Assembly: GCF_001623405.1 (NCBI RefSeq)
Contig: NZ_LUHG01000104.1
Span: 1-64,000, forward strand
Source: Hydrotalea flava
Lineage (GTDB): Bacteria; Bacteroidota; Bacteroidia; Chitinophagales; Chitinophagaceae
Length of the DNA: 64,000 nt
Direction of reading: 5' to 3'
A program made the translations under genes and the position numbers. Positions 47,279-59,339 of the stretch are shown piece after piece (the stretch's first letter is position 1; every line of letters starts with the position of its first letter). The notes under the pieces were generated by a model. It saw only the letters and a program-made list of their open reading frames with translations. It searched no databases and had not been told where the DNA came from.

Positions 47279-47650
47279 ATGAAAACAAGAACTGGTTATA
47301 AGCCACTGTTGTATTCCTGCTCTGGCTGTTCCAGTGCTGCGCAAATGGCAAATTATATTGCTGTTCAGCTTGACAGGATGAATATTGCAGAAATGTCATG
47401 CATTGCCGGAGTTGGAGGTAACGTAAAGAATCTTGTACGTACAGCTACTTCCGGAAGAAAAATTATTGTAATAGATGGTTCCCAACTGGCATGCTCAAAA
47501 GCATGTTTGGGTAATCATTCAGTAACGCCTGATGTCCACATCGATTTGTCCTGCATGGGCGTTCCCAAAAAGTTACATGAAGATTTTGATATGAAAGATG
47601 CTAACGAAATTTTAAAACAAATTGAAATTCTCATCCATAAACAACAGTAA
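47279..47650 (+). CDS. DGC-type putative zinc-binding protein
   Basis: A 123-aa cytoplasmic protein of the DGC-domain family with six conserved-looking cysteines: C14 and C17 (YSCSGC), C41 (MSCIAGVGG), C72 and C76 (ACSKAC) and C92 (DLSCMG). At the motif that names the family (Asp-Gly-Cys) it reads D66-G67-S68. Such proteins often lie beside nitrogen-oxide or redox genes; a metal-binding or cluster-handling helper of the upstream oxidoreductase is a reasonable guess. It follows the putative nod gene by 82 bases on the same strand. Confidence 0.82.
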   Translation: MKTRTGYKPLLYSCSGCSSAAQMANYIAVQLDRMNIAEMSCIAGVGGNVKNLVRTATSGRKIIVIDGSQLACSKACLGNHSVTPDVHIDLSCMGVPKKLHEDFDMKDANEILKQIEILIHKQQ

Positions 47651-47752
47651 ATTATTCTTGTGAAAAATAAATAAACAGTATCTGTTTTTTGAAATTCACT
47701 TAAAAATCAACTGCTTGTGAAAGCTGGAGTAAAATCATAAAAGAAGTAACGC

Positions 47753-48433
47753 TTAAAAAGTAATTAGAGGAAATACTGATGATAATACCTGCCCGTAAAT
47801 AGCCGAATAACCGCCGGTGCTGAATATATTACCTTGAAATAAAGAAGGTGCAAAACGCTCTCTGCCGGCAATACCCGGTGAGCTGGCATAATAGGGGGTT
47901 GTTCACCACAAAACCATCTATGATTTGCGTGGTTTCAGAGCCTTCGCCACCCTGTACAAAAAGGCCTTCCTGTTCGTCTACCTGTTGGGCAACCGGCAAT
48001 GTTTTAATGGCTGCCGTAACATCGGCATTGACACCGCCCGTAGTGTACATATCCAACGCACTTAATACAGTTGCCACCCGCTTTTTATCGCCGGCAGCAA
48101 AACTACCTGCTGTAACAGAAACTGCTTTTACTTCTTCTTTCAAAACAAAAACCACAGCAAAGGCATTTTTGGCAATAACAATTTTTTCTTCTTTCAATCC
48201 ATAACCCATTATTTCGGCCTGTAAAATTTTATCTTCTTTTTCGAAGGTTTGGAACGAAAATTGTTCCAGACTGTCTGTCTGTTACAACACCATCGTAGGT
48301 TTGCAATAAAGTAATGCCTACACCATGAATGGGTTTACCTTTCACATCTTTCACCAAACCCGAAGTTTTTGTTTGGCTGTTGGTTGCTGCCCATAGCCAA
48401 AAATGCTATGAAAAATGCAATAATTTGTTTCAT
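47753..48433 (-). pseudogene. truncated, frameshifted TonB-dependent receptor remnant
   Basis: The N-terminal third of a TonB-dependent receptor in pieces. The ATG at 48433 gives a signal peptide (KQIIAFFIAFLAMG). After a shift comes a carboxypeptidase-regulatory-like domain (SGLVKDVKGKPIHGVGITLLQ), after another shift GYGLKEEKIVI, then plug domain (VQGGEGSETTQIIDGFVVNNP), a shift near 47895, and YYASSPGIAGRERF ... FSTGGYSAIYGQVLSS before a stop at 47753. The beta-barrel is entirely missing. At least three frameshifts plus truncation: dead. Confidence 0.88.
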
Positions 48434-48618
48434 ATACTCAATTTAAAAACACAAGCATAAAGTAGTTTACTTTATGCACTAAACTATTTTATAAAAAGTT
48501 GATTCTATGGTTTAAAATACTCCTTTTGTATGATGGAAAGAACAGGGATGGAAGCAGGTGAAATGATATAACTTATTGTGATAGAGCCGGTTGCTTGCTA
48601 TTGTTTGTAGTAAAAATA

Positions 48619-48646
48619 AAAACCCCGGTAATAAATCCGGGGTTTT
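48619..48646 (-). terminator. intrinsic terminator of the ATP synthase operon
   Basis: A 10-bp GC-rich stem AAAACCCCGG / CCGGGGTTTT with an 8-base loop, 21 bases past the atpA stop. It shows the operon ends with atpA, without atpG. Confidence 0.9.
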
Positions 48647-48666
48647 CAAAGTACTAATATGATTGA

Positions 48667-50244
48667 TTATTTATACTGTGGATATAAACCTGCAGCTAAA
48701 TCTGTCATTTTCTTTAAACTTTCATCATTCAATTGGCCTTTTTTAAATTCGGCTAATACATCGGGTAATTTTGTTTCCATTTCTAAAAGGAAATGGGCTT
48801 CAAATGCCTTCACCTTGCTTACAGCCACATCACGCAATAAACCCTGAGTACCCAAATAAATAATGGCTACCTGTTTTTCAACACTCATTGGGCTATACTG
48901 TGGTTGTTTTAGTATTTCTACGTTACGAGCACCTTTATCAATTACCGATTTTGTAGCAGCATCCAAATCACCACCAAATTTAGAAAAGGCTTCCAATTCG
49001 CGGTACAAAGCTTGGTCTAATTTTAAGGTACCGGCCACTTTTTTCATGGATTTAATTTGGGCATTACCACCTACCCTACTTACAGAAATACCTACGTTAA
49101 TAGCAGGGCGAATACCGGCGTTAAACAAGTTACCTTCTAAGAAAATCTGACCATCAGTAATCGAAATAACATTGGTTGGAATATAAGCAGATACATCACC
49201 AGCCTGTGTTTCAATAATGGGTAATGCAGTTAAGCTACCACCGCCTTTTACTAAGTGTTTAATAGACTCAGGTAGGTCGTTCATATTTTTTGCCACATCA
49301 TCGTTAGAAATAACCTTAGCAGCTCTTTCTAATAAACGGCTGTGTAAATAGAATACATCACCTGGATAAGCCTCACGACCTGGAGGTCTGCGCAACAATA
49401 ACGATACTTCACGGTAAGCTACAGCTTGTTTAGATAAATCATCATAAATAATTAAAGCAGGCCTTCCAGTATCGCGGAAAAATTCACCAATAGCAGCACC
49501 AGCAAATGGAGCATAGAACTGTAATGGAGCCGGATCAGAAGCAGAAGCAGATACAATGGTTGTATAAGCCATTGCACCATTATCTTCCAATGTTTTCATA
49601 ACACCGGCAACAGTAGAAGCTTTTTGGCCTACAGCTACATAAATACAATATACCGGGCTTCCGGCTTCATAAAATTCTTTTTGATTGATGATGGTATCAA
49701 CAGCAATAGCAGTTTTACCGGTTTGGCGGTCGCCAATAATCAATTCACGCTGGCCACGACCAATCGGGATCATGGCATCAATCGCTTTAATACCGGTTTG
49801 TAAAGGTTCTTTTACAGGTTCGCGGAAAATAACGCCTGGGGCTTTACGTTCCAGTGGCATTTCATACAATTCTCCTTTAATAGGGCCTTTGCCATCAATA
49901 GGTTCTCCAAGGGTATTTAATACACGGCCCACCATTCCATCGCCCACTTTAATGGAGGCAATTTGTCCGGTTCTTTTTACTTTGGCACCTTCTTTAATAC
50001 CTTCGCTTTCACCCATTAATACCACCCCTACATTATCTTCTTCCAGGTTAAGTGCAATGGCTTTTACGCCATTATCAAATTCTACCAGTTCACCTGAACG
50101 CACATTGTTAAGGCCATAAACACGGGCAATACCATCACCCACTTGTAAAACAGTACCCACTTCTTCCAATTCAGCCGATACATTGAAATTACTCAACTGT
50201 TGCCTGAGTATGGCTGAAATTTCATCTGGTTTAATGTCTACCAT
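48667..50244 (-). CDS. atpA: ATP synthase F1 subunit alpha
   Basis: Regulatory nucleotide-binding subunit of the F1 motor. The 525-aa protein has the P-loop [11 protein letters not shown] (about 170-180) and the [18 protein letters not shown] block. It is the last gene of the operon here and is followed by a strong terminator. The expected next gene, atpG, is not in this window. Confidence 0.98.
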   Translation of the reverse strand: MVDIKPDEISAILRQQLSNFNVSAELEEVGTVLQVGDGIARVYGLNNVRSGELVEFDNGVKAIALNLEEDNVGVVLMGESEGIKEGAKVKRTGQIASIKVGDGMVGRVLNTLGEPIDGKGPIKGELYEMPLERKAPGVIFREPVKEPLQTGIKAIDAMIPIGRGQRELIIGDRQTGKTAIAVDTIINQKEFYEAGSPVYCIYVAVGQKASTVAGVMKTLEDNGAMAYTTIVSASASDPAPLQFYAPFAGAAIGEFFRDTGRPALIIYDDLSKQAVAYREVSLLLRRPPGREAYPGDVFYLHSRLLERAAKVISNDDVAKNMNDLPESIKHLVKGGGSLTALPIIETQAGDVSAYIPTNVISITDGQIFLEGNLFNAGIRPAINVGISVSRVGGNAQIKSMKKVAGTLKLDQALYRELEAFSKFGGDLDAATKSVIDKGARNVEILKQPQYSPMSVEKQVAIIYLGTQGLLRDVAVSKVKAFEAHFLLEMETKLPDVLAEFKKGQLNDESLKKMTDLAAGLYPQYK

Positions 50245-50291
50245 ATTGTTGATTTTATGCTATGATTATAATTGTAAAAAGTTAATGCAGT

Positions 50292-50855
50292 TTATCGTAT
50301 TTGTTGCACATATAAATTTTGCTGAAACTGTTTTTTGATATCTTTTAAATCGCGTAATACACTGGCATCCACCAAATTGTTTTGAAAACTCAATACAAAC
50401 CCACCAATTAAACTTTTATCTACTTTAGTTTCCAACTGTATTTTATCAAATCCACGTGCTGTTTTTACTTTGGTTTCAATAGCATTTTTTAAACTGTCTG
50501 AAACCGGAACCGCCGTGGTTAATGTAACAATATGAATGCCTTTTAATTCGTTATAATGATCAATAAAAGCATTGGCTATTTCGGGTAATACATTTTCTCT
50601 GCCTTTTTTAACCAACAGTTCAAGATACAATGCCGTTAATGCGCTGATAGATTTACCGGTAACAGCTTTAATGATGGCATTCTTTTTATCGGAAGTAACT
50701 ACCGGACTTTCCAATAAATTTACAAATTCCCTGCTGGCCTTACAAACAGCTTGCAGGTATTGCATATCCGCCATAATTTTTTCCAGCTCATTTCTTTCAA
50801 TGCTGATGTCAATCAGGCTTTTGGCATACCGGTTTGCTAAACGGGGATTATTCAT
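50292..50855 (-). CDS. atpH: ATP synthase F1 subunit delta
   Basis: Stator subunit linking F1 alpha to the b subunit. About 187 aa from the ATG at 50855 (NNPRLANRYAKSLIDIS); a TTG two codons earlier is possible. The C-terminal KVDKSLIGGFVLSFQNNLVDASV is the conserved OSCP signature. Confidence 0.95.
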   Translation of the reverse strand: MNNPRLANRYAKSLIDISIERNELEKIMADMQYLQAVCKASREFVNLLESPVVTSDKKNAIIKAVTGKSISALTALYLELLVKKGRENVLPEIANAFIDHYNELKGIHIVTLTTAVPVSDSLKNAIETKVKTARGFDKIQLETKVDKSLIGGFVLSFQNNLVDASVLRDLKDIKKQFQQNLYVQQIR

Positions 50856-50886
50856 TATCAATAATTATAATTACCTTGAAATAGAA

Positions 50887-51381
50887 TTAATTTAATGGAA
50901 CAGCATTCACCAATGTTTGAATATATTTTTCCTGTTCTGCTTTACTGCTGAGTTCTCTGTGTAATATTTTTTCACTTACTTCAATTACCAAAGCGCCCAC
51001 CTGATTTTTTACATCAGTTAAAGCAGCATTCTTTTGTTGCAAAATAGCCGTTTGTGCATCGGCAACAATACGTTCATATTCCTGTTTGGCTTTCTCTTTG
51101 GCTTCGGCAATCATTTTATCTGATTGTTCTTTGGCTTCTTTTAAAATCACAGCACGCTCTTCTCTTGCTTTTGCCATTAATGCTTCATTCTCATTTTTCA
51201 ACGCAGCCATTTCTGCTTTTATTTTTTCTGCAGAAGCAATAGCATTGGCAATACCGATTTCTCTTTCTTTCAAAGTGAAAAGAATGGGCTTCCAGGCATA
51301 TTTACGCAGCACAATTAAAACAACAATAAAGGCAATAAATGTCCAGAATATTAAACCTAAAGCGGGTGTTAACAATTGCAT
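50887..51381 (-). CDS. atpF: ATP synthase F0 subunit b
   Basis: Peripheral stalk subunit. 164 aa from the ATG at 51381 (QLLTPALGLIFWTFIAF), giving one N-terminal membrane helix (about 8-28) and then a long charged coiled coil (AEKIKAEMAALKNENEALMAKAREERA). The longer frame from 51432 adds residues not expected in the family. Confidence 0.95.
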   Translation of the reverse strand: MQLLTPALGLIFWTFIAFIVVLIVLRKYAWKPILFTLKEREIGIANAIASAEKIKAEMAALKNENEALMAKAREERAVILKEAKEQSDKMIAEAKEKAKQEYERIVADAQTAILQQKNAALTDVKNQVGALVIEVSEKILHRELSSKAEQEKYIQTLVNAVPLN

Positions 51382-51518
51382 ATATTCAATTTCTATTTTA
51401 TAACAAAAAACTATTTTTTCAGAAAGCAACAATCATCTGTATACTGTTTTAGAATCAACTGCATTCGCAGCCCTTTGCTTTGAATGCAGTTGAGATAATG
51501 TTTCTTTTACAAGAACAA

Positions 51519-52905
<1,387 letters not shown>

Positions 52906-52925
52906 AAATTTGTTCAAATTTGCGG

Positions 52926-52933
52926 CAAAGATA
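52926..52933 (-). promoter_or_regulatory. -7 box of the ATP synthase operon
   Basis: Minus-strand TATCTTTG, a match to TAnnTTTG, 20 bases before the atpB ATG at 52905. It also supports that start over the TTG at 52917. Confidence 0.5.
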
Positions 52934-52988
52934 GGGGGATGGCTCTAAAAAATAGTTTGAACCTGAATTTTTGATTAAAAAAAAGTTA

Positions 52989-54839
52989 TCAAGAACCGGC
53001 CGATATAGTGTGATGGGCATGTTTTTCAAATTGCATTTCATACAATCGGGCATAAAACCCCCCGTTGGCCAATAATTGCTGATGGGTACCTATTTCTTTG
53101 ATAACTCCTTTGTCTAATACTATAATTTTATGTGCTTTTCGGATGGTAGACAGTCTGTGTGCTATAATAATGGAAGTTCGGCCCGAAATAAGGGTATCAA
53201 TAGCTTTTTGAATGAGTTGTTCACTTTCACTGTCAATAGATGAAGTGGCTTCATCCAATATTAATATGGCTGGGTTGTACAACAATGCCCGGATAAAGGA
53301 AAAAATTTGGCGTTGCCCCAAACTAAGGGTATTCCCTCTCTCCCGCACGTCAAAATCATACCCACCGGGTAAACGCATAATAAAATCATGCACATCCATC
53401 ATTTTGGCCGCAGCTATTACCTGCTCCTTGGTTATTTCCGGATTTCGAAGGGTAATATTATCAATAATGGAACCCGAAAACAAAAACACATCCTGTAATA
53501 CCACACCAATATGCTTGCGCAACGCTTCTGTGGTATAATCTTCAATTTTTACACCATCAATTAAAATACTCCCTTTTTGAATATGATACAGCCTGTTAAT
53601 CAGGCTGGCAATAGAGGTTTTACCACTTCCGGTATGGCCAACAATGGCAACCGTTTCACCGGCATTAATAGAAAAATTAATATCTTTTAAAACATATTGT
53701 TCCGCTACATAAGCAAACCAAACATGGTTAAATGCAATTTTACCTTTAATGGCATCAGGTGCAAACTGACCGGCATTATTGGTAACATCCGGATTATCCA
53801 ATACTTTAAACACCCGTTCGGCAGCCACCATGCCCATTTGCAATACATTAAATTTATCTGCAATTACACGGAGTGGTCTGAAAATCTGGTTCATAAACAG
53901 AATAAAGGCCACAATTTTTCCTGAAAAATTAATGGGAGCACCACCACCCAGTAAAATAGCCTGATTGGCAACCCACCAAATAATCAGCGCTGTACTTAAT
54001 GCCAGTACAATTTCTACAATGGGGAAAAATATACTATAAGCAAAAATGGCTTTAATATTGGCATTTCGGTGTTCTCGATTGATATTCTGAAATTTTTCAA
54101 ATTCTTTGTCTTCCACGGCAAAAGCCTGTACCACCTGCATACCTGTAATATGTTCCTGAACAAATGCATTCAACGCAGCCACTGCATTTCTAACCTTTAT
54201 AAAACTTTTATTTACTGCCTCTTTAAAATAATAAGTAGCAATAATTAACACCGGAAATGGAATTAAGGCAATCAGGGTAAGGCGCCAGTCAATCCAAAAC
54301 ATAGTGGCCAGTGTAATAATAATGGTCAACAAATCGGCTACAATTGGAATTAAGCCATCGCTAAAAATATCATTAATACTTTCAATATCGTTAATGGTGC
54401 GGGTAGTTAAGGTACCAATGGGTGTTTTATCGAACTGTGAAAGATTGAGGTGCAATATTTTATTGTATACCGTTACTCTTAAATCTTTTACCACGTGCTG
54501 GCCTAACCAGGCTGTTAAAAAAGTAAACGTAAACCGAACCAGGGTTTCAATCATTAAAAAAACAAGTTGAAAAATAGTAATGGCAATAATAAACGCTGTA
54601 ACGGTTTGCAAAGCCGTATTTTCGGTAAACAGATGCACCCATTTCGGAATCGGGGGATGTTTCCCGGTTACTTCATCCACCGTTAACTGAATTAAATAGG
54701 GCCTTACCGGCGCAAAAAATGCCATTACAATGGCTAAAACAATACTGCCATAAAACACAGAACGATAAGGCTTTACAAAATGCAAAACTCTTTGAAGCAG
54801 CGAAAAATTAATAAAACTTTTTTTATAATCAGATGCCAT
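52989..54839 (-). CDS. ABC exporter, MsbA-like
   Basis: A 616-aa half-transporter: six helices in residues 20-330, then the ATPase with Walker A GHTGSGKTSIA, signature LSLGQRQIFSFIRAL and Walker B ILILDEATSSID. As a homodimer it exports lipid or drug-like substrates. It lies divergent from spoT/relA and upstream of the ATP synthase operon. The substrate cannot be read from sequence. Confidence 0.93.
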   Translation of the reverse strand: MASDYKKSFINFSLLQRVLHFVKPYRSVFYGSIVLAIVMAFFAPVRPYLIQLTVDEVTGKHPPIPKWVHLFTENTALQTVTAFIIAITIFQLVFLMIETLVRFTFTFLTAWLGQHVVKDLRVTVYNKILHLNLSQFDKTPIGTLTTRTINDIESINDIFSDGLIPIVADLLTIIITLATMFWIDWRLTLIALIPFPVLIIATYYFKEAVNKSFIKVRNAVAALNAFVQEHITGMQVVQAFAVEDKEFEKFQNINREHRNANIKAIFAYSIFFPIVEIVLALSTALIIWWVANQAILLGGGAPINFSGKIVAFILFMNQIFRPLRVIADKFNVLQMGMVAAERVFKVLDNPDVTNNAGQFAPDAIKGKIAFNHVWFAYVAEQYVLKDINFSINAGETVAIVGHTGSGKTSIASLINRLYHIQKGSILIDGVKIEDYTTEALRKHIGVVLQDVFLFSGSIIDNITLRNPEITKEQVIAAAKMMDVHDFIMRLPGGYDFDVRERGNTLSLGQRQIFSFIRALLYNPAILILDEATSSIDSESEQLIQKAIDTLISGRTSIIIAHRLSTIRKAHKIIVLDKGVIKEIGTHQQLLANGGFYARLYEMQFEKHAHHTISAGS

Positions 54840-54950
54840 GTTGTTGGCAAAATTAACAATATTCAGGCGGGTATGTTATATGAAATGAAAAATTAACGGA
54901 GCCAACTGCTAAAATGCCAGTTGGTCAAGCCTTAGGCAGCAGAATATCAT

Positions 54951-54958
54951 TAATTTTG
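54951..54958 (+). promoter_or_regulatory. -7 box immediately before the RelA/SpoT gene
   Basis: TAATTTTG fits TAnnTTTG and ends seven bases before the ATG, predicting a leaderless or nearly leaderless mRNA. Confidence 0.45.
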
Positions 54959-54965
54959 TATTGTT

Positions 54966-57239
54966 ATGGAGAATGAGCAAGTAATAGAATCAACTATATC
55001 AGAAAATCAATTGCCGGCCTACACTTTAACCGAAGATCAGGAAAAGAAAGAAATTTTGCACCGTTACAGGGCATTGCTCAAAAGCCTGCGCCCAAAATTA
55101 AAAAGAGGCGATAAAGAATTAGTAAGGCATGCTTTTGAGATGGCAGCCGAAGCACATAAAACTATGCGCCGCAAAAGCGGAGAACCTTATATTTTACACC
55201 CCATTGCTGTAGCAATGATTTGTGTGGAAGAAATTGGACTGGGGGTAAGAAGTACCATTTGCTCATTGTTACACGATACCGTGGAAGATACCGACATTAC
55301 CTTAGATGATATTGAAAGGGAATTTGGAAGTGAAATTGCCAGAATAGTAGATGGGCTTACCAAAATAGCCACGGTAATGGATGCCAACACATCGCAACAA
55401 GCCGAAAATTTTAAAAAGATTTTATTAACCCTTACCGATGACCCGAGGGTTATTTTAATTAAACTGGCCGATCGCCTGCACAACATGCGCACATTAGATA
55501 GTATGAAGCGGGAAAAGCAGTTAAAAATCTCATCTGAAACCATTTGGGTTTATGCCCCATTAGCCCACAGAATGGGCCTTTACAATATTAAAACAGAAAT
55601 GGAAGATCTGGCCATGAAATACATGGAACCGGAAGCCTATAAAGAAATTGCCAGAAAATTATCTGAAACCAAACGCGAACGCACCCGGTACATCAATGAA
55701 TTTATTAAACCTATTAAAGAAAAACTGCAAAAATTAGGTTTCGATTTTGAAATACAGGGTCGCCCAAAAAGCATTCATTCTATCTGGAATAAAATAAAGA
55801 AAAAAGGCGTAAGCTTTGAAGAGGTGTATGATTTATTCGCCATTCGTGTAATTTTAAATTCGCCCACCGATAGAGAAAAAGAAGATTGCTGGAAAGTATA
55901 TTCCATTATTACCGATGCATATACCCCATCGCCCGAACGATTAAGAGACTGGCTTAGTAACCCAAAAAGCAATGGATATGAGGCACTGCATACTACTGTA
56001 ATGGGACCACATGGCAAATGGGTAGAAGTGCAAATACGCACCAAACGTATGAACGAAATTGCCGAGAAAGGATTGGCGGCACACTACAAATACAAAGAAG
56101 AAAAAACCGACGAAGACCGTTTTGATAAATGGTTCGGACAAATCAGAGAAGTGCTGTCGCAGGAAGATACCGATGGTGTTGATTTTTTACAGGATTTCAA
56201 AACATCTTTCTTAGCTGAAGAAATTTATGTATACACACCCAAAGGCGATGTAAAAATGATGCCCACCGACAGCACGGCGCTCGATTTTGCATTTGCCATA
56301 CACTCTGCAGTTGGCTCAAAATGTATTGGTGCCAAAGTGAACCACAAATTGGTACCCATTAGCCATAAACTGCACAGCGGCGATCAGGTAGAAATTATTA
56401 CCAGCAATAAACAAAAGCCATCTGAAGACTGGCTGAACATGGTGGTAACCGCCAAGGCAAAAGCAAAAATTAAAGATGCCCTGAGGGAAGAAAAAAGAAA
56501 AATTGCAGATGAAGGAAAATATACCCTGCAACGCAAATTAGAAAATCTGGGTGCAGCCTATAATAGTGCCAATATTGATGAGTTGGTTCATTTTTATAAA
56601 CTACCCTCCTCATTAGATCTTTTATATAAAATTGCCGTAAAACAAATTGATTTAAGAGAGTTAAAAGAATTTCATGTACTGGGCGATAAATTAGAAGCTC
56701 CCAAGCCTAAAATTATTTTACCTGCCGAAACACCACATGAAGTTCCGCATCAAAAAACCTACAGTAAAAAAGACAGCGAACTGATTATTTTTGGCGAAAG
56801 CAGCGATAAAATTATGTACTCCTTAGCCAAATGCTGCAACCCCATTCCGGGCGATGATGTGTTTGGATTTGTGAGCACCGGCAAAGGCTTAATTATACAC
56901 CGCACCAACTGCCCCAATGCTGCGCAATTGTTGGCCAACTATGGGCACCGCGTAGTAAAAACCAAATGGGCAAAAAACAAAGAAATATCATTCCTTACCG
57001 GTTTAAAAATTGTGGGGTTAGACGATGTGGGTGTAATCAATAAAATAACCAATATCATTAGCGGCGATTTAAGGATTAATATTGCAGCACTCACCATTGA
57101 ATCGGCCGAAGGTTTATTTCAGGGAACGGTAAAAGTGTTTGTGCATGATAAAGAAGAATTGGAAGAATTAGTGAAACGCTTAAAACAATTGCAGGGCATT
57201 CAAAGTATTGACCGGTTTGATACGGAAGATGCCAAATAA
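54966..57239 (+). CDS. bifunctional RelA/SpoT (p)ppGpp synthetase/hydrolase
   Basis: A 757-aa stringent-response enzyme. Order: HD hydrolase (about 50-200) with YILHPIAVA and LLHDTVEDTD, synthetase domain (about 255-370) with GRPKSIHSIWNKIKKKG and YDLFAIRVIL, TGS domain (near EEIYVYTPKGDVKMMP), zinc-finger-like C-C near KCCNPIPGDD, and ACT domain at the end. Both catalytic halves look intact, as is usual for the single long RSH protein of Bacteroidota. Confidence 0.95.
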   Translation: MENEQVIESTISENQLPAYTLTEDQEKKEILHRYRALLKSLRPKLKRGDKELVRHAFEMAAEAHKTMRRKSGEPYILHPIAVAMICVEEIGLGVRSTICSLLHDTVEDTDITLDDIEREFGSEIARIVDGLTKIATVMDANTSQQAENFKKILLTLTDDPRVILIKLADRLHNMRTLDSMKREKQLKISSETIWVYAPLAHRMGLYNIKTEMEDLAMKYMEPEAYKEIARKLSETKRERTRYINEFIKPIKEKLQKLGFDFEIQGRPKSIHSIWNKIKKKGVSFEEVYDLFAIRVILNSPTDREKEDCWKVYSIITDAYTPSPERLRDWLSNPKSNGYEALHTTVMGPHGKWVEVQIRTKRMNEIAEKGLAAHYKYKEEKTDEDRFDKWFGQIREVLSQEDTDGVDFLQDFKTSFLAEEIYVYTPKGDVKMMPTDSTALDFAFAIHSAVGSKCIGAKVNHKLVPISHKLHSGDQVEIITSNKQKPSEDWLNMVVTAKAKAKIKDALREEKRKIADEGKYTLQRKLENLGAAYNSANIDELVHFYKLPSSLDLLYKIAVKQIDLRELKEFHVLGDKLEAPKPKIILPAETPHEVPHQKTYSKKDSELIIFGESSDKIMYSLAKCCNPIPGDDVFGFVSTGKGLIIHRTNCPNAAQLLANYGHRVVKTKWAKNKEISFLTGLKIVGLDDVGVINKITNIISGDLRINIAALTIESAEGLFQGTVKVFVHDKEELEELVKRLKQLQGIQSIDRFDTEDAK

Positions 57240-57262
57240 AATTTCATTGACTGAAAATCTGC

Positions 57263-57470
57263 TCATTGCTTCCATAAATGTTCAGGGTAAAATTCAATAA
57301 TTTCCGGTACAGACATGCCAAATATTTGTGCAAGTTCAGATAATCTTTCCAGTGTTATGGCCGTATGCCCATTCTCCATATTACACAATTACTGACACTC
57401 ATATTTCACTGTGCTGCCACATATTTTTGAGGAAATCCTTTTATGAAGTTTCAAAGCATGACTTCCATTA
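57263..57470 (-). pseudogene. broken XRE-type HTH regulator
   Basis: Remnant of a small Cro/C1-like DNA-binding protein. Reading the minus strand: KGFPQKYVAAQ, then TGA in place of a residue, MSVSN, then a frameshift into NMENGHTAITLERLSELAQIF (about 57300-57380) and GMSVPEIIEFYPEHLWKQ to the stop at 57263. The N-terminal part is also out of frame (SHALKLHK). A stop and two shifts; dead. It lies between the RelA/SpoT gene and purA. Confidence 0.78.
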
Positions 57471-57530
57471 GAAGTATTTCCCAAAAAATATTTAATCTAC
57501 TTCTTTCCCCTATTCATAGCATCCATCGCT

Positions 57531-57538
57531 TACATTTG
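57531..57538 (+). promoter_or_regulatory. -7 box of purA
   Basis: TACATTTG, a match to TAnnTTTG, 22 bases before the purA ATG. No clear -33 TTG. Confidence 0.5.
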
Positions 57539-57557
57539 CGGCATCATAAAACTGTAA

Positions 57558-58823
<1,266 letters not shown>

Positions 58824-58895
58824 AAAAACAAAAAAAAATTTGGTTGGTATAAAATTGATTTGAAATTTTACAGCAATTAATAATCTTATTAGAAT

Positions 58896-59315
58896 ATGGC
58901 AGCAAGATCTGATAAGGATAAAAAATCCGAACCCAGTAAAAAATTACCAGATACAGGAAGCAAGAAAACTTCTTCTAAAAAGAAATTTGAAGAAGAGGAT
59001 GATGATTTAGAAGATGATGAAGATATCATTAAACCTAAAAAATCAGCAGCCTCCACATCAAAGAAAAAAAACATTGATGAGGATGATGACGATGTAGAAG
59101 ATGATATAGAAGATGATTGGGAAAAACCCGAAGAAGAAGATGATTGGGATCCCGATTTTGATGAATTTGACATTCCTAAATCTGCCGGCAAAAAAGTAGC
59201 AGGCGGCAAAAAAAAGGGTAATGCAGATGAAGATGACTTCAAAATTGATGAAGATTTTAAAGAATTTGACTTATTTGATGATAAGGATGACTTTGAGGAA
59301 GATGACGATTTTTAA
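58896..59315 (+). CDS. highly acidic low-complexity protein
   Basis: A 139-aa protein made almost only of Asp/Glu runs (for example EEEDDDLEDDED) alternating with Lys patches, with two DxFDEF / FKEFDLFDD motifs near the end. It is predicted to be disordered and strongly anionic. No family recognised. A Ser-rich frame on the other strand is only its shadow. It lies between purA and pabB on the same strand. Confidence 0.65.
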   Translation: MAARSDKDKKSEPSKKLPDTGSKKTSSKKKFEEEDDDLEDDEDIIKPKKSAASTSKKKNIDEDDDDVEDDIEDDWEKPEEEDDWDPDFDEFDIPKSAGKKVAGGKKKGNADEDDFKIDEDFKEFDLFDDKDDFEEDDDF

Positions 59316-59339
59316 GGCGTCTATTCCTAAAAAGATGCT

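Noticed and set aside
58889-59242. Serine-rich 117-residue frame on the minus strand
   Set aside because: It is the antisense of the Asp/Glu-rich gene; runs of GAT/GAA codons read as Ser-rich on the other strand.
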